NCBI RefSeq assembly: GCF_001294455.1
Contig: NZ_LIKT01000004.1
Location: 186,001-250,000, forward strand
From: Phaeobacter sp. 11ANDIMAR09
GTDB taxonomy: Bacteria; Pseudomonadota; Alphaproteobacteria; Rhodobacterales; Rhodobacteraceae
Direction of reading: 5' to 3'
Length of the DNA: 64,000 nucleotides
Part shown: positions 26,321 through 36,048 of the stretch, in pieces
Position numbering within the stretch: the first letter of the stretch is position 1
How the letters are laid out: every line of letters starts with the position of its first letter
Notes under the pieces: generated by a model
The model's database searches: none
What the model was told of the DNA's origin: nothing
What the model saw: only the letters and a program-made list of their open reading frames with translations
Made by a program: the position numbers and the translations under genes

Positions 26321-27814
26321 ATGAAGCTATGGCATGATCTATTGGCAGCGCAGGCCAGCGCGCGCCCTGAAGCTGCGGGGTTTTCCGACAGTCTGGGAAA
26401 CCGCTGGACCTATGGCGATTTGGCGCAGGCGGCGGCTGAGCTGTCGCAGGTGATGCTAGAGACCGGCGTCAAGAGCGGTGATCGGGTGATGGTGCTGGCT
26501 GAAAACTGCTGCGCGGTTGTTGCCGCGCTGATGGCGGCATCCCAAACCGGCGCGGTTGCTGTGCCGGTGAATGCCCGCATGAGCCCCAAGGAAATCGACC
26601 GGATCCTGGAGCATGCACGCCCGGCTCTGGTGCTGATCTCGACTCAGGTCGAAGGTCAGACCCGCGCCCATGCCCCGCGGTTGGGGGCCAAGGAAATCTC
26701 TGGCAGCTATGGGGCGATGCACATGGCTGCCCCCTATCCCAGCTCAGCCGCCGCCCCCGATCAGGTTGCGGTTCTGCTCTATACCACCGGCACCACCGGC
26801 GCGCCCAAGGGGGTGATGCTGACCCATGCTAATCTGCTGTTTGGCGGCAAGACCTCTGCCGAACTGCGCGATATGGTGCCAGGGGATGTGATCTACGGGG
26901 TGCTGCCCATGACACATGTCTTTGGCCTGGCCTCGGTGATGACAGCTGCGCTCTATGCCGGGGCCGAAGTCTGGCTGGAGGCTCGGTTTTCTGCTCAAAA
27001 CCTCTACGAGGCCCTGCGCCGTGGGGTCACTCGGCTGGCTGCGGTGCCGCAGATGCATGCCGTGGTGATGCAGTTTGCCAAGGAACAGGGGCTGGAACGG
27101 CTCGACAGTTCAGTTCTGCAATATGTCTCCTCTGGGGCGGCACCACTGGATCCCGACTGGAAGCGGCGGGCCGAGGCTTTTTACGGGGTGGCGCTGCAAA
27201 ATGGCTATGGCATGACAGAGGCCACAGCAGGCGTCTGCGCCACCAAAAACAGCAGCCCAGGCGACCCGGATGTATCCGTCGGGCCACCCTTGCCCGGCGT
27301 AGAGGTGCGGATTGATGAAGGTGTCGCGGGTGGCGGCGGGGGCCTGGGCGAGGTTTTGATCCGTGGCGGCAATGTGATGCTGGGCTACTATCGCAATCCC
27401 GAAGAGACGCAAAAGGTCCTGGACGGCGAGGGTTGGCTGCGCAGTGGTGATCTGGGCCGGTTGGACGCTCAGGGACTGCTGCATATCGAGGGGAGATCAA
27501 AAGAGCTGATCATCCATGGCGGTTTCAATGTCTTTCCCCCCGAAGTCGAAGCGGCGCTCAACGCCCATCCGCAGGTGGTGCAATCCGCTGTGGTTGGCCG
27601 GAGGACCAAGGGGGATGAGGAGGTTCTGGCCTTTGTGCAGTTTGCCAAAGGCGATCAGCCCGAGGTGGCGGAGTTGATGCAATTCGTGCGCGCTGCGTTG
27701 GCTGGATATAAATGCCCCTCGCAGATTGTCCTGACCGAAATCCTGCCAGCAGCTCCAACGGGGAAGATCCTCAAACATAAGCTATTAGATCAATTCGCGC
27801 AGCAGTTGCTCTAA
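26321..27814 (+). CDS. Acyl-CoA synthetase (class I adenylate-forming; PimA-like)
   Basis: 497 residues from ATG 26321, with GGGAGG at 26308-26313. Core motifs are present: A3 loop YTTGTTGAPKGVMLTH, A5 NGYGMTEATAG, A7 GWLRSGDLGRLD, A8 GRSKELIIHGGFNVFPPEVE and the catalytic lysine in APTGKILKHKL. It activates a carboxylic acid to the acyl-CoA that feeds the preceding enzymes. It is the last gene of the operon, the same enzyme set as the pim operon of Rhodopseudomonas though in different order. Chain length and dicarboxylate preference cannot be read directly. Confidence 0.92.
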   Translation: MKLWHDLLAAQASARPEAAGFSDSLGNRWTYGDLAQAAAELSQVMLETGVKSGDRVMVLAENCCAVVAALMAASQTGAVAVPVNARMSPKEIDRILEHARPALVLISTQVEGQTRAHAPRLGAKEISGSYGAMHMAAPYPSSAAAPDQVAVLLYTTGTTGAPKGVMLTHANLLFGGKTSAELRDMVPGDVIYGVLPMTHVFGLASVMTAALYAGAEVWLEARFSAQNLYEALRRGVTRLAAVPQMHAVVMQFAKEQGLERLDSSVLQYVSSGAAPLDPDWKRRAEAFYGVALQNGYGMTEATAGVCATKNSSPGDPDVSVGPPLPGVEVRIDEGVAGGGGGLGEVLIRGGNVMLGYYRNPEETQKVLDGEGWLRSGDLGRLDAQGLLHIEGRSKELIIHGGFNVFPPEVEAALNAHPQVVQSAVVGRRTKGDEEVLAFVQFAKGDQPEVAELMQFVRAALAGYKCPSQIVLTEILPAAPTGKILKHKLLDQFAQQLL

Positions 27815-27925
27815 GCGAGACCAGCCGGGGCTCTCTGTTCGCATAAGCCCGGCTGAGAAGACACTGTCCAAATCAATCCAGATCCTGCGGCGGGTGGTGC
27901 CGCTTTTGACGGGACAGAGGGTGCC

Positions 27926-29866
27926 TTAAAAATCCTGCCATTTGCTGTCGCCGCTCCCGGTTGCGGCAAGCCCAGCCTGCGGGACGGCCTCATCTTCCCA
28001 ATCCAGATAGTCGTGGGCGACGCTGGGTTCGGAGGTGGCAGCGGTTGTTTCCTGTGGAGTGGGGCTGCTCAAGCCGTGCTGGATCTTGAAACCTGCAACC
28101 ACCTGGGTGAGCTTGAGCGCATCGGCTTTCAGCAAATGGCCCGCAGCCGTGGACTGTTCCACCATGGCGGCATTTTGCTGGGTGACCTGATCCAGCTGGG
28201 TAACACCGATATTGATCTCGGCGAGACCCGTGGATTGTTCAACCGCACCTTCGGTAATATCTGAGACCAGTTCGGAAATCTGGTTCACGCGACCCACGAT
28301 GGAGTTGAGCGCGTCACCTGCCTTGCCAACCAGATCAACGCCGCGACCCACCTGCTCCGCACTGCCGCTGATCAGCGCCTTGATCTCCATTGCGGCCTCG
28401 GAGGAACGGGCGGCCAGACCGCGCACCTCGGCAGCAACGACGGCAAAGCCCCTGCCTGCCTCGCCGGCGCGTGCGGCTTCGACGCCGGCATTCAGCGCCA
28501 AGAGGTTGGTCTGGAAGGCGATGTCGTCAATAACTGTGACGATCTGGCCAATATGGCTGGAAGAGCCTGAAATCTCGGTCATGGCGGCCACTGCATTTGC
28601 AACCACTTCGCCACTGCTCTTGGCCTCTTGCTGGGCCTCTTCCATCGTCGCTTCGACGCTGCGGGCACCTTCGGCGGCGGCCTTGACCGAAGCGGTCATT
28701 TGATCCAGCGCGGCGGCGGTCTGCTCTAGGGTGGCAGCCTGGCTTTCAGTGCGGTGAGACAGATCATCCGACGCCTGGCTGATTTCGGTGGCGCCATTGC
28801 CGATCGACTGCGAGGCTTCGACCACCTGAGCGACCGTGCCAGAGAGCGTATCAATGGTCTGATTGAAGTTCAGGCGCAGCTTTTCATGGGCACCGGAGAA
28901 TTCGACATCGATAGGCTGTGAGAAATCGCCGCGCGACAGCCGGACCAGTCCTGAGCTGAGATGCTGGACCACATCATGCTGTTCTTGTTGCAGGGCTGCA
29001 CGACGGTCTTCGCCAATGCGGGCGTTTTGCAGATCCGTTTGCAACTCCACCAGCGCTTTGCCGATTTTGCCAATCTCGTCCTTGCGGCTGGCCGAAGTCA
29101 CCTCGGTCTCCAGGTTGCCGGAGGAAACCGCTGCGATGTCGGTACAAACGCGCTCGATCGGGCGGATCACCGAACGGGCCACCATAATGCAAACGGCAAT
29201 TAGAAAAGCTCCCATCACGGCAAAGCCGATGAGCAGATTGCGCGAAAGCGCCTGTGTCGTGCCCAAGACGGTATCAAGATTGCGGCGCACTTCGATCACG
29301 CCACGCAGATCTCCCAGCTGCCAATCGGTCTTGGGAGAGCCCGCAACGGTATTGTGACAAGCGACACAGACCTCTGAACTCATCTGATCCGCGACCGCCA
29401 CGCGCAGGAAAGTGCTGCCATTGATTGTTTCGGTTTGTTGAAAACTCGCCTCTGGGTTCTCACTCAGAGTCTCCCAGGCCAGCTCCATGAAGTTATCCGT
29501 TGGACGGTCGGCGCGATTTTCAAAGGGGTAGGGGCTATAGAGGGAGAAACTGACCTGCTCCTGTGCAACCAGATTGCTGACATCATGCACCAATGTTGCA
29601 GGGAGCGGGATGGTTGCTGGGTCGCCTTTATGGTCAATGCCAGGGGACAGCGTTCCAGAGGCCTTGGCGTCACCAATCACATATTTGGTGTAATAGCTTC
29701 GGATAGCCTTGATCTGGTTCGCGGTTTGTCGCGCGCTATCTGTGGCTGCCGAAATGGCATTGTTTTGCATGGTAGAGGGCAGGAACAGCCCTGCGACAAG
29801 GAGGCCCAAGCAAAGGCAAAGCGGGATTGGCACAGCCAGTTTGAGCAGGAGTGAGTCTTTATTCAC
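27926..29866 (-). CDS. Methyl-accepting chemotaxis protein with a periplasmic c-type haem (DUF3365/Tll0287-like) domain
   Basis: 646 residues, GTG start. A membrane anchor (8-30) is followed by a periplasmic domain with a haem-attachment motif CVACH at residues 167-171, typical of the Tll0287-like sensor domain. A second membrane helix ([20 protein letters not shown]) leads into HAMP and a cytoplasmic MCP signalling hairpin with tip [20 protein letters not shown]. The C-terminus KWQDF matches the xWxxF pentapeptide that tethers CheR/CheB. It likely reports redox state or a haem ligand to the chemotaxis kinase. No che genes are adjacent. Its 3' end converges on the acyl-CoA ligase gene. Confidence 0.93.
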   Translation of the reverse strand: MNKDSLLLKLAVPIPLCLCLGLLVAGLFLPSTMQNNAISAATDSARQTANQIKAIRSYYTKYVIGDAKASGTLSPGIDHKGDPATIPLPATLVHDVSNLVAQEQVSFSLYSPYPFENRADRPTDNFMELAWETLSENPEASFQQTETINGSTFLRVAVADQMSSEVCVACHNTVAGSPKTDWQLGDLRGVIEVRRNLDTVLGTTQALSRNLLIGFAVMGAFLIAVCIMVARSVIRPIERVCTDIAAVSSGNLETEVTSASRKDEIGKIGKALVELQTDLQNARIGEDRRAALQQEQHDVVQHLSSGLVRLSRGDFSQPIDVEFSGAHEKLRLNFNQTIDTLSGTVAQVVEASQSIGNGATEISQASDDLSHRTESQAATLEQTAAALDQMTASVKAAAEGARSVEATMEEAQQEAKSSGEVVANAVAAMTEISGSSSHIGQIVTVIDDIAFQTNLLALNAGVEAARAGEAGRGFAVVAAEVRGLAARSSEAAMEIKALISGSAEQVGRGVDLVGKAGDALNSIVGRVNQISELVSDITEGAVEQSTGLAEINIGVTQLDQVTQQNAAMVEQSTAAGHLLKADALKLTQVVAGFKIQHGLSSPTPQETTAATSEPSVAHDYLDWEDEAVPQAGLAATGSGDSKWQDF

Positions 29867-30169
29867 CTAAACGAACCTTCTATTCTCTAGGGCGTTGCTA
29901 GTGGGTAACTTGAAGGCGGCGCTTGCAAACTAGACGGCCAAACACTGCCAAACCAAAACGGGACAGGTTCAAACTCGCGCGATTCGGTTAATTTTTCTGA
30001 AAACTGGCTCGCATTCACCTGAGCGACAGCAGGGAGGGCGGGTGCAACTCTTTACAAAACAAAAAAGAGCGGCCCCGGGGGACCGCTCTGATTGAGAGTT
30101 AGGGATCTGGGCGCAGCGGGTCAGGTCGCCGCCAAAGACTGGGGCTGTTTTCCCGTCAGATCAGTGGTT
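29867..30169. other. 303-bp intergenic region: chemoreceptor promoter and rpe terminator
   Basis: Both flanking genes run leftward. The right part holds the rpe terminator (30055-30089) and the left 190 bp, including AT-rich TTAATTTTTCTGAAAA at 29988-30003, must contain the chemoreceptor promoter. I see no gene or repeat in it. Confidence 0.55.
30055..30089 (-). terminator. Intrinsic terminator of rpe
   Basis: On the minus strand: stem AGAGCGG / CCGCTCT (30089-30083 and 30072-30066) with a 10-nt GC loop, followed by TTTTTTG. It lies about 80 bp after the rpe stop codon. Confidence 0.85.
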
Positions 30170-30859
30170 TCAGGCCCAGTGCCCCTGGGCGGCATCGCGG
30201 ATCAGGCGGATGTTTTCTCCATAGACCTCTGGGGTGGTGACTGAGCCGCCTTTGAACACGGCAGAGCCTGCAACCAGAACGTCAGCGCCAGCTTCCGCGA
30301 CTAGGGGGGCTGTTTTGGGGTCTACGCCGCCGTCGATCTCGATATGTACGGGGCGGTCGCCGATCATCTGGCGCAGCTGGCGGACCTTTCCCGTCATGTC
30401 GATGAATTTCTGCCCCCCAAAGCCGGGGTTCACGGTCATCACGCAGATCAGGTCGGTCAGATCCAGGAGATGCGCCACGGATTCGGCTGGGGTGCCGGGG
30501 TTCAGTGCCACGCCAGCTTTCATACCCGCGGCGCGGATGGCCTGCAGGGTGCGGTGGATATGAGGACCTGCTTCGATATGCGCCGTCAGCACATCTGCGC
30601 CGGCATCACCGTAAGCGTCGATATAGCTGTCGACAGGCGAGATCATCAGATGCACGTCCATGACCGTTTTGACATGCGGGCGAAAGGCTTTGACGGCCTG
30701 GGGGCCAAAGGTGAGGTTGGGCACAAAATGGCCGTCCATCACATCTACATGCACCCAGTCCGCGCCCTGGGCCTCGATGGCCTGAATTTCCTGGCCAAAA
30801 TTGGCAAAATCAGCGGAGAGGATCGACGGGGCGATCTTGATCTTACGGTCTAAGGACAT
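30170..30859 (-). CDS. rpe: Ribulose-phosphate 3-epimerase
   Basis: 229 residues, the usual size. It interconverts ribulose-5-phosphate and xylulose-5-phosphate in the pentose phosphate and Calvin pathways. Motifs: IAPSILSADFANFGQEI (start strand with catalytic Ser/Asp region), VHVDVMDGHFVPNLTFGP (metal-binding His/Asp), VMTVNPGFGGQKFI (flexible phosphate loop) and IEIDGGVDPKTAP (catalytic Asp). AGGAGG-like sequence (minus strand of CCTTTAGGAGG region near 30870) is close upstream. Monocistronic, with its own terminator; divergent from phnC. Confidence 0.96.
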   Translation of the reverse strand: MSLDRKIKIAPSILSADFANFGQEIQAIEAQGADWVHVDVMDGHFVPNLTFGPQAVKAFRPHVKTVMDVHLMISPVDSYIDAYGDAGADVLTAHIEAGPHIHRTLQAIRAAGMKAGVALNPGTPAESVAHLLDLTDLICVMTVNPGFGGQKFIDMTGKVRQLRQMIGDRPVHIEIDGGVDPKTAPLVAEAGADVLVAGSAVFKGGSVTTPEVYGENIRLIRDAAQGHWA

Positions 30860-30917
30860 CGGGCGGTTTCCTTTAGGAGGACAAAAGAGGAGTGTTCAGC
30901 CGCCATATAGACGTTTG

Positions 30918-30947
30918 GGGGCAATCTGCACAGGGGCAGATTGCCCC
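30918..30947. promoter_or_regulatory. 12-bp perfect hairpin in the rpe/phnC divergent region
   Basis: GGGGCAATCTGC (30918-30929), loop ACAGGG, GCAGATTGCCCC (30936-30947). It lies 58 bp upstream of the rpe start and 94 bp upstream of the phnC start. To its right TCGACA occurs twice (30957, 30983) in an AT-rich stretch with GCTTCAT-TTCA-TCGACAC, loosely like a Pho-box 7-4-7 layout. Role unknown. Confidence 0.45.
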
Positions 30948-31041
30948 GTCAAAATATCGACATTTACAAAAGCTTCATTTCATCGACACAAATCGTTTGA
31001 CTGTCCGCCTTAGTCAGTGCCCGAAACGAAAGGGACCGACT

Positions 31042-31854
31042 GTGCTGCGCATCGATAAATTGACTAAACGCTTTGGCGACAAGATTGCGGTAGATACCGC
31101 GACATTGGAGATCGACAAACCCTGCATGATCGGGGTGATCGGTCGGTCGGGTGCAGGCAAATCGACTCTGTTGCGGATGATCAACCGCCTGTCCGACGCC
31201 AGCGAAGGCCGTATCCTGTTTGAAGACCGCGAAATCACCGGCCTGCGCGGCGGTGACAAACGGGCCTGGCAGTCCGAATGCGCGATGATCTTTCAGCAGT
31301 TCAACCTGGTGCCACGTATGGATGTGGTCTCAAATGTACTGCACGGCACGTTGAATCGGCGCTCGACCTTTGCCACCATGTTCAACCTGTTCCCGATGGA
31401 TGACATCCACAAGGCTATCGATATTCTGGATCGCCTTGGTATTGCCGAACATGCCGCCAAACGGGCCGAGGCCCTGTCGGGTGGCCAGCAGCAGCGTGTC
31501 GCCATTGCCCGCGCCCTGATGCAGGATCCCAAGATCATTCTGGCGGATGAGCCGATTGCTTCGCTGGATCCGATGAACGCTCAGACCGTGATGGAGGCCC
31601 TGCGCCGCATCTATGAAGAAGACGGGCGCACCGTCATTGCCAACCTGCACACGCTGGATACTGCGCGGCGCTATTGCGACCGGGTGGTGGGCATGCGTGA
31701 TGGGCGCATCGTCTTTGATGGGCTGCCCGAGCAGCTGACCACCGGCGTCGCCCGCGAGATCTACGGCGCCGATGCCAGCTTCTCGGAAGCGGCAACATCC
31801 ACCGAGATCGAAACCCTGGATGCCACCATCCGGGCCGAGATGGCAGAAGCCTGA
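31042..31854 (+). CDS. phnC: Phosphonate ABC transporter ATP-binding protein
   Basis: 270 residues from GTG 31042, with AAAGGGA 6 nt upstream; the longer in-frame extension is non-coding promoter DNA. Walker A is [12 protein letters not shown], the Q-loop lies in [14 protein letters not shown], the ABC signature is [15 protein letters not shown] and Walker B is [13 protein letters not shown]; the H-loop is [25 protein letters not shown] is typical for PhnC. It energises import of phosphonates or phosphite. It heads a phnC-D-E1-E2 operon ending in an acetyltransferase. Confidence 0.94.
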   Translation: MLRIDKLTKRFGDKIAVDTATLEIDKPCMIGVIGRSGAGKSTLLRMINRLSDASEGRILFEDREITGLRGGDKRAWQSECAMIFQQFNLVPRMDVVSNVLHGTLNRRSTFATMFNLFPMDDIHKAIDILDRLGIAEHAAKRAEALSGGQQQRVAIARALMQDPKIILADEPIASLDPMNAQTVMEALRRIYEEDGRTVIANLHTLDTARRYCDRVVGMRDGRIVFDGLPEQLTTGVAREIYGADASFSEAATSTEIETLDATIRAEMAEA

Positions 31855-31924
31855 CCACCTGAACAATCCAATTTCATCACCCGTACCCGATGGGGGGGCG
31901 GGAAAACTTAACCGGAGAAATAAG

Positions 31925-32827
31925 ATGAAAAAACTGCTGCTGGCCGCTCTGGCCTCGACCGCTCTGACAACACCCGTCATGGCCGAAGAAATCACCCAGT
32001 TCCGCATCGGCCTCTTGGGCGGTGAAAACGCTCAGGACCGTCTGAACAACAACGAATGCCTGCGCGCCAAAACCGAAGAGCTGCTGGGTGTTGAAACCAA
32101 GCTGTTTGCCCCTGCCGACTACAACGGCGTTATCCAGGGTCTGCTGGGCGGCACGCTGGACATGGCATGGTTGGGTGCCTCCGGTTACGCAAAAACCTAC
32201 CTGTCCGACCCCGAAGCGGTTGAGCCTATCCTGGTTAAAGTAAACGTTGACGGCGGCTACGGCTACTATTCGGTTGGGTTTGCCCGTGCCGACAGCGGCA
32301 TCACCTCGCTCGAAGAGATGCAGGGCAAAGTCTTTGGCTTTGGCGATCCTAACTCGACTTCCGGCTTCCTGATCCCTTCGATCGAGATCCCCGAAATCAC
32401 CGGCGCCACCATGACCTCGGGTGACTACTTTGGCGAAGTCAAATTCTCCGGCGGTCACGAGCAGACCATCGTTGGCGTCAACAACGGTGACTTCGACGGC
32501 GGTGTGACCTGGGCCGACGGTCTGGGCAACTGGGAAGACGGCTATAACTCCGGCGCCCTGCGTCGCGCTGTGGATGCCGGCCTGGTTGACATGAACGACC
32601 TGGTTCAGATCTGGCAGTCCAACCCGATCCCAGAAGGTCCCATCGTTCTGCGCAAAGACCTGCCAGAAGACGTCAAGGTCAAGTTCACCGCTCTGATGGC
32701 TTCGCTGCCTGCGATGGACCCAGAATGCGCCTATGGTGTGCTCTCCGGTGAGGCCAAAGGCGTTATGCCAATCGGTCACGATGCCTATGAGGCGATCATC
32801 GAAGCCCGCAAGCTGAAGTCTAACTAA
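31925..32827 (+). CDS. phnD: Phosphate/phosphite/phosphonate ABC transporter periplasmic binding protein
   Basis: 300 residues from ATG 31925 (GGAGA upstream); the Sec signal peptide is MKKLLLAALASTALTTPVMA. The mature part carries PhnD features: FRIGLLGGENAQDRL, LGGTLDMAWLGASGYAK, FGDPNSTSGFLIP and VNNGDFDGGVTWADG. It binds phosphonates in the periplasm and delivers them to the PhnE subunits. Its codon usage is visibly more biased toward C-ending codons than its neighbours, fitting high expression. A terminator-like hairpin (32850-32883) follows it. Confidence 0.94.
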   Translation: MKKLLLAALASTALTTPVMAEEITQFRIGLLGGENAQDRLNNNECLRAKTEELLGVETKLFAPADYNGVIQGLLGGTLDMAWLGASGYAKTYLSDPEAVEPILVKVNVDGGYGYYSVGFARADSGITSLEEMQGKVFGFGDPNSTSGFLIPSIEIPEITGATMTSGDYFGEVKFSGGHEQTIVGVNNGDFDGGVTWADGLGNWEDGYNSGALRRAVDAGLVDMNDLVQIWQSNPIPEGPIVLRKDLPEDVKVKFTALMASLPAMDPECAYGVLSGEAKGVMPIGHDAYEAIIEARKLKSN

Positions 32828-32849
32828 GACCTCTATACGGCTCTTTCTT

Positions 32850-32883
32850 CGGGGTCCGGGCAGCAGTGTCCGGGCCCCGTTTT
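32850..32883 (+). terminator. Terminator-like hairpin between phnD and phnE
   Basis: 12-bp stem (CGGGGTCCGGGC / GTCCGGGCCCCG with two G-T wobbles), loop AGCAGT, followed by TTTT. It lies 22 bp after phnD and 60 bp before phnE1. It probably terminates part of the transcripts so that PhnD exceeds the permeases. Confidence 0.7.
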
Positions 32884-32942
32884 CCAAAGATCAACGCGCC
32901 CTGAGGCGCGCGATCACAGATACCCAATTCAGGACGGCAAAG

Positions 32943-33812
32943 ATGGCAGATCTGACCGCAGCGCCCCTCACGACGGCGGATATTCGCGCGCAATACAGCG
33001 AGATGACCCGACGCAAGCGTCTTTATGGCGGCATAATTTTGGTGGTGTTTGTCGCCTTGATGATGGCGGGCTTTCGGACCGCCGACGGCCGCAATGCCGG
33101 CTCTTTTTATGATGGCATTACCCATGTCTTTGACTACCCAAGCGAGGTTCTGGCCGAGGCCAGCGAGAAAGCAGCCGAGCTGCCTGGACATCTGGTCAAT
33201 TTCTTCCCGGCTTTGATTGAAACACTGAACATCGCTGCGGCCTCGACACTGGTCGGGGTGGTTTTTGGCACTCTGTTGTCGCTGCTTTCAACCCGGGGCA
33301 TGGCCCCCTGGCCGCGTCTCATCCCGTTGTTTCGCCGGATCATGGACATCAGCCGGGCGATCCCTGAAATCGTTATCGCCCTGGTGCTGATCTTTCTGCT
33401 GGGCGGCGGGCCGGTTCCAGCGATGATCGCCATTGCCATCCACACGGCAGGCGCGCTGGGCAAACTGTTTTCTGAAGTGAATGAAAATGCCTCGCTGAAA
33501 CCCGTTGAGGGGCTCGAATCCGTTGGCGGTAGCTGGGGACAGCGCATGTGGCTGGGGGTGATCCCTCAGGTCGGCCCCAACTATGTGAGCTACGCCCTGT
33601 TGCGGTTTGAAATCAACATTCGTGCCTCCGCCATCCTTGGCTTTGTGGGCGCAGGCGGCATTGGCTACGAGCTGAAAAACGCCATGTCCTGGGGGCAGGG
33701 GCGTTATGATGAAGCCGCCGCCATCTTCCTTTTGCTATTTATCACCATCGTCGTGGTCGATCAGATCTCGAGCGGAATGCGTGACCGTTTGATCAATGGA
33801 GCCAAAGCATGA
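32943..33812 (+). CDS. phnE: Phosphonate ABC transporter permease, first subunit
   Basis: 289 residues with about six membrane segments. The cytoplasmic coupling segment appears as GKLFSEVNENASLKPVEGLESVGG (the EAA-type loop contacting PhnC), and the family pattern LRFEINIRASAILGFVGAGGIGYEL follows. The substrate passes through a pore formed with the second permease, whose gene overlaps by ATGA (33809). The N-terminal 40 residues include one helix and a short periplasmic part. Confidence 0.92.
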   Translation: MADLTAAPLTTADIRAQYSEMTRRKRLYGGIILVVFVALMMAGFRTADGRNAGSFYDGITHVFDYPSEVLAEASEKAAELPGHLVNFFPALIETLNIAAASTLVGVVFGTLLSLLSTRGMAPWPRLIPLFRRIMDISRAIPEIVIALVLIFLLGGGPVPAMIAIAIHTAGALGKLFSEVNENASLKPVEGLESVGGSWGQRMWLGVIPQVGPNYVSYALLRFEINIRASAILGFVGAGGIGYELKNAMSWGQGRYDEAAAIFLLLFITIVVVDQISSGMRDRLINGAKA

Positions 33813-35188
33813 CCATTCTCGAGGCCGAATTGACCCCCGCCAGCCTCAAGCAGGATATGGAACGCCTGTTTTTGAAAAAGAAGCTGATGGGCTTTGCCCT
33901 GCCGGCTCTGATCCTGGCCTATATGACCTATGTCTTCTTTGCCTTTGACATGCCCGGGTTGTGGCAGCGGGTCAGCTGGCAAAACGCCCAGACCCTGGTG
34001 AGCGACACCTATAGCTACAAGACCCATGTGACCCGCGACAATCGCGATGCCTCGGTTTCGGTTGCCATTGAGGGCGAACGCAAGGGCGCCTATCCTGAGG
34101 GACAAAGCCCTGACTGGGTGACGCTGGCTGCCGGTGCCGAAGGCGAGACCGTGATCGATCTCGAGAATGGTCATCTGGTGCGCTTTGGCTCGGACAGCAT
34201 CGAATATGACATTCCGGGTTATGGGTTGGTCCGGGCCACCCCAACGCGCGCCAAAGGCGTTCAGGCAGAGCTGCCCGCAGGCGATGTGCCAGAGTGGATC
34301 AGCGTCTCCAAGAACCGTCTGGCCATTACCACCGATGCCGGTCGTCTGACGGTGACCCGCAACCGCGCCGAGGTCTTCCGCTACTTTACCGGTTGGGAGC
34401 TGTTCTTCTTTACCCTGGACAGCCCCTATCACGGGATGGGGCTCGGCGAAGTGATGACCCGCGCTGCAACTGGCGAGGCGGGGGCAATTTTCCATGACTT
34501 CTGGAACAACAAAATGTGGCGGCATCAGGATGTGGCCTGGGCGATTGCGGAAACCCTTTTGATGGCCTTCCTCGGCACCATTGGTGCGGGTATCTTTGCC
34601 CTGCCACTGGCCTTTATCGCTGCGCGAAACTTCTCTCCCTTTGGGCCCCTGCGGTTTGTGGTCCGCCGTTTCTTTGACTTCCTGCGTGGTGTGGACTCGC
34701 TGATCTGGACCGTGGTGCTGGCGCGGGCCTTTGGCCCTGGTCCTTTGACAGGAGCCCTGGCCATTCTGGTGACCGATACCGGGACCTTCGGCAAAATCTT
34801 CTCGGAAGCTTTGGAAAATGTGGATGAGAAGCAGATCGAAGGGGTGTCTTCGACGGGGGCCAAACCGGCGCAGCGCTATCGTTTTGGGGTGATCCCGCAG
34901 ATCACACCGGTGTTGCTGAGCCAGCTGCTCTATTTCCTGGAATCCAACACCCGTTCGGCCACCATCATTGGCGCAATCACTGGCGGCGGTATTGGCTTGC
35001 TGTTGACCCAGGCGATCATCACACAAAAGGACTGGGAAGAAGTGGCCTATTACATCGTGCTGATCATCCTGATGGTGATGATGATGGATTGGCTCTCTGG
35101 CTGGCTGCGACGTCGCCTGATCAAAGGTGAAACCGGCAAATCCAAGCGCAAGGCCCGCGCCGATGGCAAGGCCTTTCTATTGCCCTGA
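33809..35188 (+). CDS. phnE: Phosphonate ABC transporter permease, second subunit with large periplasmic insert
   Basis: 459 residues, much longer than its partner. After the first membrane helix (GFALPALILAYMTYVFFAF) there is a ~190-residue hydrophilic insert (about 60-240) rich in beta-type sequence (SVAIEGERKGAYPEGQ, VIDLENGHLVRFGS) before the transport core begins near WAIAETLLMAFLGTIG. The coupling loop GKIFSEALENVDEKQIEGVSSTG and LLYFLESNTRSATIIGAITGG follow. Long second PhnE proteins of this kind occur in other alphaproteobacteria. The insert could dock PhnD. Overlaps phnE1 by four bases. Confidence 0.9.
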   Translation: MTILEAELTPASLKQDMERLFLKKKLMGFALPALILAYMTYVFFAFDMPGLWQRVSWQNAQTLVSDTYSYKTHVTRDNRDASVSVAIEGERKGAYPEGQSPDWVTLAAGAEGETVIDLENGHLVRFGSDSIEYDIPGYGLVRATPTRAKGVQAELPAGDVPEWISVSKNRLAITTDAGRLTVTRNRAEVFRYFTGWELFFFTLDSPYHGMGLGEVMTRAATGEAGAIFHDFWNNKMWRHQDVAWAIAETLLMAFLGTIGAGIFALPLAFIAARNFSPFGPLRFVVRRFFDFLRGVDSLIWTVVLARAFGPGPLTGALAILVTDTGTFGKIFSEALENVDEKQIEGVSSTGAKPAQRYRFGVIPQITPVLLSQLLYFLESNTRSATIIGAITGGGIGLLLTQAIITQKDWEEVAYYIVLIILMVMMMDWLSGWLRRRLIKGETGKSKRKARADGKAFLLP

Positions 35189-35237
35189 CGCCCGAGACCC
35201 TAAGTTGATACAGCAACCCCCTAGCGGCTCCAACTGA

Positions 35238-35906
35238 GTGGCTAGGGCAGATATTGGAACTCTCCCCTTGGCGAAACTCTCCCCAGAGACCCCGTTTTTT
35301 CATCCCGATTGCCAGGTTAGCGACAGCAGCTTTGGTGCCTATGTTGAAATTGGTGCAGGCAGTCGCGTGGCGAACAGCCATTTTGGCGACTACTCTTATT
35401 GTGACCGCAACTGCGACATTGCCAATGCGCAAATTGGCAAGTTCTCCAACATTGCCAGTGCCACGCGCATCGGGGCGACGGATCACCCGATGGAAAAGGC
35501 CTCTCTGCATCACTTCCACTATCGTTCAGCGCTCTATTGGGATGATGTTCCGGATGATGCGGATTGGTTCGCGCACCGCGCCAGCCGGCGGGCCCATATT
35601 GGGCATGATACCTGGATTGGCCATGGCGCCCTGATCAAGCCCGAAGTGACCATAGGCCATGGGTCCGTTGTTGCTTCGGGCTCGGTGGTGACCAAGGATG
35701 TGGCGCCCTATACAATTGTTGGTGGCAACACGGCGCAGCTGATCCGGCGTCGCTATACCGCCCTGGTGGCTGAGCAAATGATGGAGCTGGCCTGGTGGGA
35801 CTGGGACCACGCCCGGCTGCGCAGCTGCCTGCCAGACTTCCGCAAGCTCACCGCCGAAGCTTTTCTGGAGAAATATGCCTCAGGACCGCGCCGAGGTACT
35901 TTGTAG
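35238..35906 (+). CDS. Hexapeptide-repeat acetyltransferase of phosphonate metabolism
   Basis: 222 residues, GTG start. A left-handed beta-helix is evident from hexapeptide repeats around SSFGAYVEIGAGSRVANS and AHIGHDTWIGHGALIKPEV, with the acetyl-CoA-site region TIGHGSVVASGSVVTKDVAPYTIVGG. HHFHYRSALYWDD in the middle and a C-terminal helix (MMELAWWDWDHARLRSCL) are typical of the chloramphenicol-acetyltransferase-like enzymes found inside phn operons. It probably acetylates an aminoalkyl phosphonate or intermediate. It follows phnE2 by 49 bp. No C-P lyase genes follow, so degradation must be encoded elsewhere. Confidence 0.87.
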   Translation: MARADIGTLPLAKLSPETPFFHPDCQVSDSSFGAYVEIGAGSRVANSHFGDYSYCDRNCDIANAQIGKFSNIASATRIGATDHPMEKASLHHFHYRSALYWDDVPDDADWFAHRASRRAHIGHDTWIGHGALIKPEVTIGHGSVVASGSVVTKDVAPYTIVGGNTAQLIRRRYTALVAEQMMELAWWDWDHARLRSCLPDFRKLTAEAFLEKYASGPRRGTL

Positions 35907-36048
35907 CACCACTGTTTCGCGCAGCAACGGCCCGGTGATAGACCCCAAGGGGGGGCTCCCGCCCCCGCAGGTGCATCTGGCTTTGCCAGCTGCACCTTGG
36001 CGGCCTTGGGCCCGGCGCCGCTGCGCGGCGCAAAAGGGTCTGCTGAGA

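Noticed and set aside
33761-35026. 421-codon minus-strand frame opposite phnE2
   Set aside because: Composition is that of an antisense shadow; the plus-strand protein has clear permease motifs.
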